Assembly: GCA_023299965.1 (NCBI GenBank)
Contig: JALZVN010000276.1
Span: 1 to 19,223 of the forward strand
Length of the DNA stretch: 19,223 nucleotides
Direction of reading: 5' to 3'
Source: Saprospiraceae bacterium
Lineage (GTDB): Bacteria > Bacteroidota > Bacteroidia > Chitinophagales > Saprospiraceae
A program made the translations under genes and the position numbers. The notes beneath the pieces were generated by a model that was not told the DNA's origin, did no database searches, and was given only the letters and a program-made list of their open reading frames with translations. Of the stretch, positions 7,928 through 16,600 are shown one piece after another. How positions within the stretch are numbered: the stretch's first letter is position 1; the number at the start of each line of letters is the position of its first letter.

Positions 7928-8320
7928 AAGGTTCTTACTTTAATGATTAAACAAATTAAATATTTATTAAATATAATGTAATTATAAATTCTTAACTAGG
8001 GATTATAATGTTGGACTTCAAGATAAATCATTAAAAAATTAAACGAGCTGTGTATTTAATTTTCAATTTTCTTGTATTGAGCGTTGGCACAATAATTTAT
8101 TCTCTAGAGAAATCCCCTAAAGCTCAACAAATGTAATAAAACAATTAGCAATTATTCATATTAGAGGAATTAATAATTAATAATTATTTACTCCTTTTTA
8201 GACCAGGCAATCCCATGCAAGTAACTAATTCAATTATATATTTATATATCTTATAATATAATGCTAGATTTGTTTACATTTTTCAACTATTTAAGTTACT
8301 AAATCATCAAAATATTTGTT
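7928..8320. other. Gene-free AT-rich divergent intergenic region (393 nt)
   Basis: This stretch separates the divergent ompA and pseudo-arginase genes and has no plausible coding frame. It is very AT-rich, with short iterated TTAATAA-type units around 8163-8188 and AT-alternating tracts around 8230-8262. For ompA (minus strand) the best -7 match is TTAATTTG (7952-7959 read in reverse complement, one mismatch) without a clear -33 box. A plus-strand -7 match is listed separately at 8265. The length suggests a regulated or structured ompA leader, but I see no recognisable riboswitch. Confidence 0.6.
8265..8272 (+). promoter_or_regulatory. Candidate -7 promoter element for the pseudo-arginase gene
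   Basis: TAGATTTG matches the Bacteroidota -7 consensus TAnnTTTG exactly and would give a leader of about 40 nt before the ATG at 8321. No TTG is present at the expected -33 distance, so support is weak in such AT-rich DNA. Confidence 0.3.
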
Positions 8321-9376
8321 ATGCTCAACATTTGGATTGACCCTTTACCTGCTCATTACTTCGCCAAAAGACTCAACCTTAATCATAACAAAAACTCGAA
8401 GGGTGAAGAAAGTAATAGGATTGAATCCAAAGTTGCCTTAATTGGTCATGGCAATTTCATGAATGCTATTAGAGAGGCTTTTTATGCATTAGATCTATCT
8501 AAAGTAATGGATGATACCAACGACTTAGGAGATATAAGAAATAATGATATTAGCTTAATGACCGCTGCCTATAAGGAACTCATATCACAAGATATCTTTC
8601 CTATTGTAATTGATTCCAGTCCAAACACTAGCCTATCAATAGCTAATGCCCTTGAACAATTAAACTATGATACTAGCTTTGGTGCCATCAGTCCGTCTAC
8701 CAAACAAAATTCAGATTTTTATTCCGTGTACTCAGAATTAATAGATGGAGGAAAAGCAAATAAAATATCTATTCTTGCCTATCAAAAACATTTTGCCAAC
8801 CCGCTTGATCAAGTAATGCCTAAACTAGATCCTTCAGGCTTACTTAGTCTAGGAAAAATACGTGATGACATTAGAGAATCTGAGCCCATTCTTAGATCAC
8901 TTGACTTCCTATCGATTGACATAAAATCTATCAAAGCTAGTGACTCTCAAGGTTTAAAAAATCAGAAGAACATTGGGTTAAACTCTGAAGAAGCTTGCAA
9001 ACTACTTCATTACGCCTCTTCCTCCACAAAGTTAAAGGGACTACATATCTCTGGTTTTGAATTTGATGAAGAGACAAATACAAATGCTGGGGTCGAACTA
9101 ATTGCTTGCTTGATATGGTATACACTAAAAGGTAGGCAAAATGCTTATTTTACTAATCAAAGCAAACAAGAAATGACCAATTTCATTGTGGAACTTGACA
9201 GCTGGGATCAACAACTTAATTTCTGGAAAAACGAGAAAAGCGAGCATTGGTGGATTGAAATTCCCTCATTGAAAAATGAAAATGAAGGTTTAGTCCCGTG
9301 TTCTGAGAGCGAATACACTCTTGCCAAAGAAAATAAAATGAGTAACAGGCTATTTCACATCCTCTCAAGTTACTAA
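8321..9376 (+). CDS. Arginase/formimidoylglutamase-fold protein, probably catalytically dead
   Basis: A 351-residue cytoplasmic protein of the ureohydrolase (arginase, agmatinase, formimidoylglutamase) fold. The layout is recognisable: strand VALIGHG (38-44), DLGDI (68-72), strand IFPIVID (92-98), LSIDIKSIKASDSQG (197-211), NSEEACKLLHYA (221-232), and the closing helix ACLIWYTLKG (262-271). The tail SEHWWIEIP..LVPCSESEY (307-332) resembles Bacteroidota proteins usually annotated formimidoylglutamase. The manganese ligands are nearly all missing: GGDH is DSSP (98-101), DAHxD is replaced by ISPST (123-127), and SxDxD keeps only D200 because the second Asp is K202. Hydrolase activity is therefore unlikely, and a structural or binding role is inferred. 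It diverges from ompA and converges on murF with an 18-nt gap and no hairpin. Confidence 0.72.
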   Translation: MLNIWIDPLPAHYFAKRLNLNHNKNSKGEESNRIESKVALIGHGNFMNAIREAFYALDLSKVMDDTNDLGDIRNNDISLMTAAYKELISQDIFPIVIDSSPNTSLSIANALEQLNYDTSFGAISPSTKQNSDFYSVYSELIDGGKANKISILAYQKHFANPLDQVMPKLDPSGLLSLGKIRDDIRESEPILRSLDFLSIDIKSIKASDSQGLKNQKNIGLNSEEACKLLHYASSSTKLKGLHISGFEFDEETNTNAGVELIACLIWYTLKGRQNAYFTNQSKQEMTNFIVELDSWDQQLNFWKNEKSEHWWIEIPSLKNENEGLVPCSESEYTLAKENKMSNRLFHILSSY

Positions 9377-9394
9377 GCTTGATTTTGATCCGGA

Positions 9395-10678
9395 TTATTC
9401 TAAAATTAACCTTTCTAATGCGACTCCCCTACTCCCCTTAATAAGGAAAAAACAATTTTGAAATTCTTGTTGTTCAAACCAGTCTTTCAATTGTTCCACA
9501 TTTTCAAAATCATTTTTTGGGAAAAGTTTGCCCACATAAATAACCTTCTTAAAATCAAGCTTATTGGCTAACTTTGCTAATCGTTTGTGTTCAGACTGGG
9601 CATATTCTCCTAGCTCATACATATCTCCTAGAATCATAATTTTATTTTCATGCTCAATCTTATGGAAATTTTCGATAGCCACTTCCATACTAGAAGGATT
9701 AGCATTGTATGCATCTAATAAAAATTTATTTGACTTTCTTCTAACTATTTGAGACCTATTATTTTTAGGGATATATGATTCAATTGCCTGTTTAATCTTA
9801 TCGTTTGAGACATGAAAGTAAATGCCTATACAAATTGCACTTACAATATTCCCAAGGTTGAAGCTCCCTTGTAGTTGAGTGTCAACTCTAAGTGAATCAT
9901 CATTATAAAAATGAACATGCATGCTCAGACTGTCTTGCTCCTCGATAAGATCAAGGTCTACAAACCCGTGCGACCGAGATTCTTTAGAAAAAACTACAGG
10001 TTTTATTTTTCTTGACTCAATAAGCTCTTTTGTACTACTTTCGCTTTGATTGAAAAAAATCACACCTTTGTGAAAAGCTAAAAAATTATATAATTCTCCT
10101 TTAGCTTTTCTTACTCCATCCATTCCCCCAAATCCTTCTAAGTGCGCTTTCCCAATGTTTGTAATAATACCGTGTGTAGGTTCGGCAATCTTGCAGAGCG
10201 TATCAATTTCGTTTATATGATTAGCTCCCATCTCTATAATTGCTAATTCATGATCTTTTCTAAGTTGGAGTAGTGTTAAAGGCACTCCAATATGGTTATT
10301 AAAATTACCTTTAGTATAATGTACATTGAAAGTGCTACCCAAAACCTCAGCCAATAACTCTTTGGTAGTTGTTTTTCCATTGCTACCAGTTATTGCTATA
10401 AATGGTATAGAAAACGCTTTTCGATACTTGTTAGCAAAATCTTGTAAGGACTTCAATACATTGCTAACCAAAATAATACGAGGGTCATCTGAATTAACCA
10501 ATTCATCTACGATGGCAAAAGCTGCTCCCATCTCAAGTGCTTTAGTAGCATACAAATTGCCATTAAAGTTTTCCCCTTTCAAGGCAAAGAAAATGCAGTT
10601 TTCTTCAATCCTCCTTGAATCAGTACTAACTAATAGATGATCTAAAAAATGAGCATAAACATTATCTATTGTCGGCAA
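9395..10678 (-). CDS. murF: UDP-N-acetylmuramoyl-tripeptide--D-alanyl-D-alanine ligase MurF
   Basis: MurF adds D-Ala-D-Ala to UDP-MurNAc-tripeptide, the last cytoplasmic step in building the peptidoglycan precursor. The protein has 427 residues. The N-terminal UDP-binding domain has STDSRRI (18-24) and FFALKGENFNGN (30-41). The ATP P-loop is ITGSNGKTTTKE (96-107). Central-domain marks are IEMGANHINEID (148-159) and ITNIGKAHLEGFG (172-184). C-terminal-domain marks are DAYNANPSSME (322-332), ILGDMYELG (349-357) and LIKGSRG (412-418). I use a TTG start at 10678. No ATG or GTG exists in frame before the upstream stop at 10730-10732, and the TTG places the first conserved block exactly where Bacteroidota homologues have it. 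It lies downstream of gldJ on the same strand, but the hairpin at 10792-10828 separates them, so it likely has its own promoter. Confidence 0.95.
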   Translation of the reverse strand: MPTIDNVYAHFLDHLLVSTDSRRIEENCIFFALKGENFNGNLYATKALEMGAAFAIVDELVNSDDPRIILVSNVLKSLQDFANKYRKAFSIPFIAITGSNGKTTTKELLAEVLGSTFNVHYTKGNFNNHIGVPLTLLQLRKDHELAIIEMGANHINEIDTLCKIAEPTHGIITNIGKAHLEGFGGMDGVRKAKGELYNFLAFHKGVIFFNQSESSTKELIESRKIKPVVFSKESRSHGFVDLDLIEEQDSLSMHVHFYNDDSLRVDTQLQGSFNLGNIVSAICIGIYFHVSNDKIKQAIESYIPKNNRSQIVRRKSNKFLLDAYNANPSSMEVAIENFHKIEHENKIMILGDMYELGEYAQSEHKRLAKLANKLDFKKVIYVGKLFPKNDFENVEQLKDWFEQQEFQNCFFLIKGSRGVALERLILE

Positions 10679-10791
10679 TGGATGGAAAATTTTATGGATT
10701 ATTGATATACAAGCTTTTGAATTGAAGCTCTATTTCTATATGAAAATAGAATTATTTTGAATCATATCTTAGAAATACTACTTTAAAATAA

Positions 10792-10828
10792 AAAAGTCTC
10801 CATGTAAGCATGTTACATGGAGACTTTT
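10792..10828 (-). terminator. Intrinsic terminator after gldJ
   Basis: A perfect 16-bp stem (arms 10792-10807 and 10813-10828, core AGTCTCCATGTAA) encloses a 5-nt GCATG loop. Read on the minus strand it lies 18 nt past the gldJ stop and is followed by a T-rich run. Its placement implies that murF is mostly transcribed separately from gldJ. Confidence 0.92.
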
Positions 10829-10846
10829 GGATACAAAAAGTAAATA

Positions 10847-12349
10847 TTACTTAAAGCTTCTATTTTGCTTCTTACGCTTAAACTTAAACGAATTCCCACT
10901 TGAATCTTCATTTCCAGTTGGTCCACCAGTTCTAGTCATAGCGCATCTAAATCCAATTGTACGATCTGAAGTATCCTCCTCTTTAAATCTTCTCGCTCCT
11001 GGTGTCAACCAAAAAGCTCTATCCTGCCAGCTACCTCCTTTGATAACTCTTGACTTATCACTAATTAATGATGTTTTCCCATAATCGTAGAATACCTCAG
11101 AGTCTTGATCTCCATCTAAGTAGTTATATACTTGTCCTCTTTTGTAATTTTCTCTAGTTGCCACTTCTTCATCCTCAACATCTCTGTATCTGATACGTCC
11201 GATACTATCCTTTTCTACTGGAGCTCCATTCTCGTCCAAAATTCTTTGCTTGAACTTACCTCCTCTATATGGATTTAAATCGTGCCCCTCAACATCTCTT
11301 AAGGTAGTAGAAGTCATTGGTCTGTACAAATCAAGTACCCATTCATTCACGTTTCCAGCCATATTGTAAAGACCAAAATCGTTAGGAACAAACTTTCTAA
11401 CATCAGCAGTAATGTGTGATTGATCGTTTAGTGCACCAGCCATCCCCATGTAATCACCTCGACCTCTCTTAAAGTTAGCCAAAATTTTACCCTGATCTCT
11501 ATTTCTAACCTGGAATCTAACCGTATTACCATTCCACGGATAAAGCTTTCTATCTGTTATTCTTTCATCTTTTTCAGTTGCTTGATTACCAATCAAAGCC
11601 AAAGCAGCATATTCCCATTCAGCTTCCGTAGGTAATCTATAAGAAGGTAATAAGATACCATCTTCAAATCTAACAGGTCTTTCTTCACCAGTACTTAAAT
11701 CAGGAAGATTTTTTCTAACATCCCCTTGGTACTGCTTATATAAGTATGATTCTGTATTAAAGTTATCCTCATCTCTCTGTTGTGGATTAGGATTCAATAT
11801 CCCTTTTTCGATAAGCACCATCTCGTTTACTCTATCAGTTCTCCACTTACAGTAATCATTTGCCTGCAACCAGTTAACACCCACGACAGGGTAATTATCA
11901 TAAGAAGGGTGACGGAAGTAAGTCTCTACAAAAGGTTCATTGTAAGACAATTCTTCTCTCCATACGAGCGTATCTGGTCTTGCATTGGTTCTGATTTCTG
12001 GATATGATTCTCCAAAAACTCTACCCAACCAGTACAAATATTCTTTATAATCGATGTTTGCCACTTCAGTTTCATCCATATAAAACGATGATACAGTAAC
12101 TCTTCTAGGGATAGAACTCCATTCGAACATTACATCTTGTTCGGTATTTCCCATGGTAAAAGTACCACCTTCGACTAGAACTAGATTTGGTCCAGTTGCT
12201 TGACCTTCATAGTCTAGCTTCTCAAATCCACCCCACTCTTGCTCATTATATGCCCAACCAGTTGTTGATGATCTTTCACTTTTCTTACACGAAAATGTAA
12301 AAGCAATCAATAACGTAAAAGCAAAACTCATTTTAAGAAATCGCATCAT
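10847..12349 (-). CDS. gldJ: Gliding motility / T9SS lipoprotein GldJ
   Basis: GldJ is a Bacteroidota lipoprotein on the periplasmic side of the outer membrane that is needed for gliding and stabilises other T9SS components such as GldK. The protein has 500 residues. A lipoprotein signal (1-20) ends FTFS before the lipidated Cys C21. The residues after it (KKSERSS) do not form the acidic surface-export signal, which fits a periplasm-facing position. The formylglycine-generating-enzyme (sulfatase-modifying) fold covers about 55-472: VEGGTFTMGNT (59-69), VVGVNWLQANDYCKW (155-169), RLPTEAEWEYAA (238-249), GLYNMAGNVNEWV (326-338), GGSWQD (438-443) and GFRCA (466-470). The SSTTGWAYN block (27-35) after the Cys and the long inserts distinguish GldJ from GldK/PorK. 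The basic tail KFKRKKQNRSFK (489-500) is intact. It is transcribed from its own promoter, behind the PorP/SprF gene. Confidence 0.93.
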   Translation of the reverse strand: MMRFLKMSFAFTLLIAFTFSCKKSERSSTTGWAYNEQEWGGFEKLDYEGQATGPNLVLVEGGTFTMGNTEQDVMFEWSSIPRRVTVSSFYMDETEVANIDYKEYLYWLGRVFGESYPEIRTNARPDTLVWREELSYNEPFVETYFRHPSYDNYPVVGVNWLQANDYCKWRTDRVNEMVLIEKGILNPNPQQRDEDNFNTESYLYKQYQGDVRKNLPDLSTGEERPVRFEDGILLPSYRLPTEAEWEYAALALIGNQATEKDERITDRKLYPWNGNTVRFQVRNRDQGKILANFKRGRGDYMGMAGALNDQSHITADVRKFVPNDFGLYNMAGNVNEWVLDLYRPMTSTTLRDVEGHDLNPYRGGKFKQRILDENGAPVEKDSIGRIRYRDVEDEEVATRENYKRGQVYNYLDGDQDSEVFYDYGKTSLISDKSRVIKGGSWQDRAFWLTPGARRFKEEDTSDRTIGFRCAMTRTGGPTGNEDSSGNSFKFKRKKQNRSFK

Positions 12350-12386
12350 TATTTTTTTAATTATTCGCTATTATACTAAAGAATAC

Positions 12387-12417
12387 CAAATATAGGTAAA
12401 GTTTAGACACCTACAAA
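12387..12417 (-). promoter_or_regulatory. Bacteroidota sigma-A promoter of gldJ
   Basis: On the minus strand the -7 box TATATTTG (12387-12394) matches TAnnTTTG exactly. A TTTG -33 box (12414-12417) precedes it with a spacer of 19 nt, the optimum for the phylum. Transcription would start near 12381, leaving about 30 nt of leader. It lies in the 102-nt gap between the PorP/SprF gene and gldJ, so gldJ can be expressed independently. Confidence 0.75.
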
Positions 12418-12451
12418 AAGAAACCAAAAGAGAAATATTGTAAATATTGAA

Positions 12452-13462
12452 TCAGCGAAACAGCTGAAAACAGTCATTATAATTTACTTTTCTCCTATTG
12501 TGATCAAAATTTATCCCTATGGATATTTCATGGCTGCCATTTGAAAGTCTATTAGTCAAACTTGAACTAACCGTAAAATCGTAAGAATAGCCTATTTTAA
12601 GGCCTTTTTGTCTAAATCCGACGAGCAATATGGCTGCATCAGCGTTTTGGAAAGTGTGTCTAAACCATGCTCCTGCAAAAACTGACCCAATTCCTCCATA
12701 GGCACCAATATTAACTTGGTTTAAATTCACCTGTCTTTCAAATAGAACATTTGGTGATAAAAACGCATCCATTCTTCGCTTATTGCCTTCTCTCAGTACT
12801 ATTTGTGCACCTGCATGTGCAGAATATCTAGCTGGTAATCCGGTAACAAACGCCTCACTTGAAGCAAAAAAGATGTCGTTTGGAGTGTTAATATGCTTTA
12901 TAGAAAAACCACCGTAAAATATGGGACTATATATCAGTATACCCGTTGATAAATCTAATACTGTTCTCGTAAGGTCCTCCGGTTGTATTTCTTGTGAAGG
13001 ATTCTTTCCATTGTTTCCTTCAATTCGATCCAATTGATCTCCAAATACTAAATTCTCCCAATCTATCCTAGACTGCCAAATTCCTCCCTCTATTCCCAGC
13101 TTAATGCTTACATCATTGCCCAAGTTGACTTTGTAGGAAAAGAAACCGGTCAAATTGTTAATTTTATACAATCCCTCCCCTGCGCTATCCGTAGAAGCCC
13201 TAAATCCTAACCCAATATTCAAGGGTTCAATGAATTGATCTACGGAGGCTGCATAAGTTGAATATGCTGTTCCTGGCCACCCACTCCACTGATTTCTATA
13301 ATTTAAAGCAATATTTGGTGTGTATGTATTCCCAGTAAAAGCTGGATTTGTAGATAAAGGAGATGCATAAAATTGGCTAAATACAGGATCCTGACTATAT
13401 AGAGAGGAATAGCAAAAAAGTACAAATAAGATCTGAAAAAGCCGTGAAAGTGTAAAATGCAT
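12452..13462 (-). CDS. PorP/SprF-family type IX secretion outer-membrane protein
   Basis: A 336-residue outer-membrane beta-barrel. A signal peptide (1-24) ends YSQ, and the mature protein starts with the family hallmark QDPVFSQFYASPLSTNPAFTGN (24-45, with one or two residues uncertain at the cleavage). Repeated amphipathic strands run to the end, with NYRNQW (54-59) after the hallmark and SIGINF near the C-terminus. The family (TIGR03519 type) includes PorP, which with PorE anchors the T9SS ring, and SprF-like paralogues, which help export particular type-B cargo such as SprB. I cannot tell which it is. No PorE, PorK or large adhesin gene lies beside it, as would be expected for canonical porP or sprF. 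It is divergent from porU, upstream of gldJ on the same strand, and shares their outer-membrane T9SS context. Confidence 0.9.
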   Translation of the reverse strand: MHFTLSRLFQILFVLFCYSSLYSQDPVFSQFYASPLSTNPAFTGNTYTPNIALNYRNQWSGWPGTAYSTYAASVDQFIEPLNIGLGFRASTDSAGEGLYKINNLTGFFSYKVNLGNDVSIKLGIEGGIWQSRIDWENLVFGDQLDRIEGNNGKNPSQEIQPEDLTRTVLDLSTGILIYSPIFYGGFSIKHINTPNDIFFASSEAFVTGLPARYSAHAGAQIVLREGNKRRMDAFLSPNVLFERQVNLNQVNIGAYGGIGSVFAGAWFRHTFQNADAAILLVGFRQKGLKIGYSYDFTVSSSLTNRLSNGSHEISIGINFDHNRRKVNYNDCFQLFR

Positions 13463-13642
13463 GCTTTAAATTAATATTTTTTTATCAACCCAACATCAAT
13501 AAAGCACTATTGGGCGTTAAATGACAAATATTCTTGCAATAGTAGAATCAATTTTCCGTTTCCTATTGTAAATTAAGCTTTGGTTTTAATTCAACGAACT
13601 TTCCGAATGCCAAATTGTAAAACAACCTTTAAGAATCGCGAC

Positions 13643-16600
13643 ATGAAACAATTACTGCTAAGTTTATGCATCTTTATCGGACTAATTTCAAATACTGACG
13701 CTCAGCAAAAATTCTCCTACTCCATTACCCTTAATTGGGAAGAAGAAGGTCTATCAAGAAGTTTTCCTGATGGTTCTGCTGAACAAATTCCATTTTTCGC
13801 TGAAGCTTATTTCTCTAACAACGACTCTCCTCTTCCGGTTTATCATAAAAGTTTTAATCTGAATGGAGCATCCGACTTAATCCCTACGATAAGTAATGTA
13901 AAAACGGAGAGAATAGATATCAAATACGACTACAGCGCAGTTAATCAAAATAAAGATTTAGACCCCAAAATATCTGTAACTAGAGGTAGAGACCAATATA
14001 CAGGACATATTGATTTCTGCCCTATTATATTTGACGGTACAGATTACAGAAAAGTAGTTTCCTTTGACCTTACCGTTCAAGCTAATCTTATTGATAAACA
14101 ACTATTTAGACTTCCTCCAACTACTACAGAGTCTGTATTGGCTGATGGAGATATCTATAAGATAGCTGTACAAGAAGAAGGTATCCATATGATTGACATG
14201 AATTTTCTTAGTTCTGAACTTGGGATAAACATATCAAGCATATCTCCATCGCAAATTCAAATTTATGGTGCTGGCGGCGGGATAGTTAATGAAAGAAATG
14301 ATGACTTTAGAGTGGACGATCTAATGCCTGTTGCTATGCAAATGATCGGAACTGAAGATGGATCATTAGATAACGGCGATAGAATTCTTTTTTATGCAGA
14401 AGGAGCCACTATTGACAAATCGGACATCAGCAGTCGGAAAATATCTAAGCCAATTAATGTTTACTCATTAGAAAACTTCTACTTTATCAAAATAGGGAAT
14501 GTTACTCAAAACTTGATACAAGAGTTACCTTCAATACAAAACACAACTGGGTCTACAGATCAATTTGATGGTTTCGTCAATATCGAAGAGGACAATATTA
14601 ACATACTGCATGAATTTGTTTTTAGCCAAGGCTCTGGTAGCACTTGGTATATGCAAAAATTTGAAGGTCTAAGAGAGCAAACCTATAACTTCAACATTCC
14701 AAACCTTGTCACATCCGAACCAGTTACCGTGGAAAGCGTTTTTGCAGGCAGGTCTGATGTTTCCTCTACATATGATATGATTATAAACGGAGAGTCTTTT
14801 ACAAGCCCTAGTATGGCTCGTGTGCGCACTGCTGATATAGAATCCGCACACGCCACTAGAGTTCGTTTTACAGAGGAAGTTAATGTTAACAACGATAATA
14901 TTTCTGTAGAAATAAACTATCCACAGAGAGCCGCAAGCACCGGCTGGCTAGATTTCATCAACATCAATGCTAGACAAAGATTAATATTGACAGGAAATGA
15001 AATGACATTTAGAGATTTTAAATCTCTCGACAATATAAGTACCACATTCAACCTTCAGTCAAGTGCAGCAGATACCAGAGTGTGGAATATCTCCAACCCC
15101 TTAGATGCTAATGCTATTGGTGCCAACTCAAATAATGGGACAGTAAGTTTCGGCGCAAATACTCAAACTTTACAAAAATTCATAGCTTTTGACTTCAATG
15201 CTGTTAACAAAGTACCCACAGCAGTAGGTAAAATAGATAACCAAAATTTGCACTCCATTGCATCTGCTGATATGATTGTAGTATATCCAAGAGAGTTTGA
15301 AGAACAAGCCAATAAGTTTGCTGAACACAGAAGCTCTTTCGATGGACTCGATGTAAAGACTGTCCTAATAGATGAAATCCAGAATGAGTTTTCTTCTGGA
15401 AGGAACGACCCTTCAGCCATTAGAGACTTATGCAAACTCATTTACAATAGGGACAATAGTCTTAGATACTTGTTGCTTTTTGGAGATGGCTCATTCGATC
15501 ATCGTGGTATTTACAATAATGAAAATAGTAATAGTCGAAGTAATTTTATTACTGTATATGAAGAAGACTCTCTCAATACCATTTTTGCCTTTCCGACAGA
15601 TGATTATTACGCTTTATTGGATCCAGACGAAGGAATATCTCTAAATGGTGGACTTGATCTTGCTGTAGGTAGATTCCCAGTAAAGACGACTACTGAAGCA
15701 GAAATAGTAGTCCAAAAAATAATAGACTACGAAACAAACCCAGAAAGTTTTGGCAACTGGAGAAACGACATAGCATTCGTCGCAGATGATGAAGATGGTA
15801 ATGCCCATCTTGATGACGCAGATGGAATTGCGGAAATGGTCAGAGAAAGATATCCAGAATACAACCTCAATAAATTATATGCTGATTCTTACCGTCAGAT
15901 CTCTACTCCAGGAGGAGAAAAATATCCAGATTTATCTGAAGAAATCAATAAAGTAATGTTTCAAGGCGCACTAGTCGTAAATTACCTGGGACACGGAGGA
16001 TCCAAAGGTTGGGCGCAAGAAAGATTCCTTGATCTAAATGATATAGAAAGCTGGTCTAACAATTCCAATTTACCAATGTTAGTAACCGCTACATGTTCTT
16101 TCACTGGATATGATGACCCTGATTTCGTGACCGCTGGAGAAAGATCATTCCTAAGTTCGAAAGGAGGTGTTGTTGGTCTAATGACCACCGTTAGAGCAGT
16201 ATTTGCAAACCAGAATGAGCAACTTACAAGAAGTATATTTGATAGGATCTTCGAAAAAGAGAACGGACGATCCATCCCATTTGGAGATGTCATGCTCAGA
16301 GGTAAAAACACATTGAGTGGTTCAACTATTGAAAACTCAAGAAAATTTGCTCTTATCGGTGATCCATCTATGCGTATTGCAATACCTGAAAATAAGGTGC
16401 AAACACTTACTATCAATGGAAATGCACTGGATACTATTCCTAGAGATACATTACACGCCCTAGATCAAGTAACCATCACCGGTCAGGTTACCGATCAAAA
16501 TGATCAGGTCTTAAATAATTTTAATGGAAGAGTGTTTGTAAAAGTTTTCGACAAAATTAATGACATCACTACTCTATCCAATGATCCAAGGAGTATCGTA

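Noticed and set aside
10326..10640. A 104-residue open frame antisense to murF
   Set aside because: It overlaps the conserved P-loop region of murF on the other strand and has no domain-like pattern.
13580..13642. Upstream TTG start for porU
   Set aside because: It would place 21 largely polar or charged residues before a complete signal peptide; ATG 13643 gives a standard secreted N-terminus.
15982..16416. A 144-residue open frame on the minus strand inside porU
   Set aside because: It is antisense to the sortase catalytic region, has no recognisable features, and porU itself is unambiguous there.
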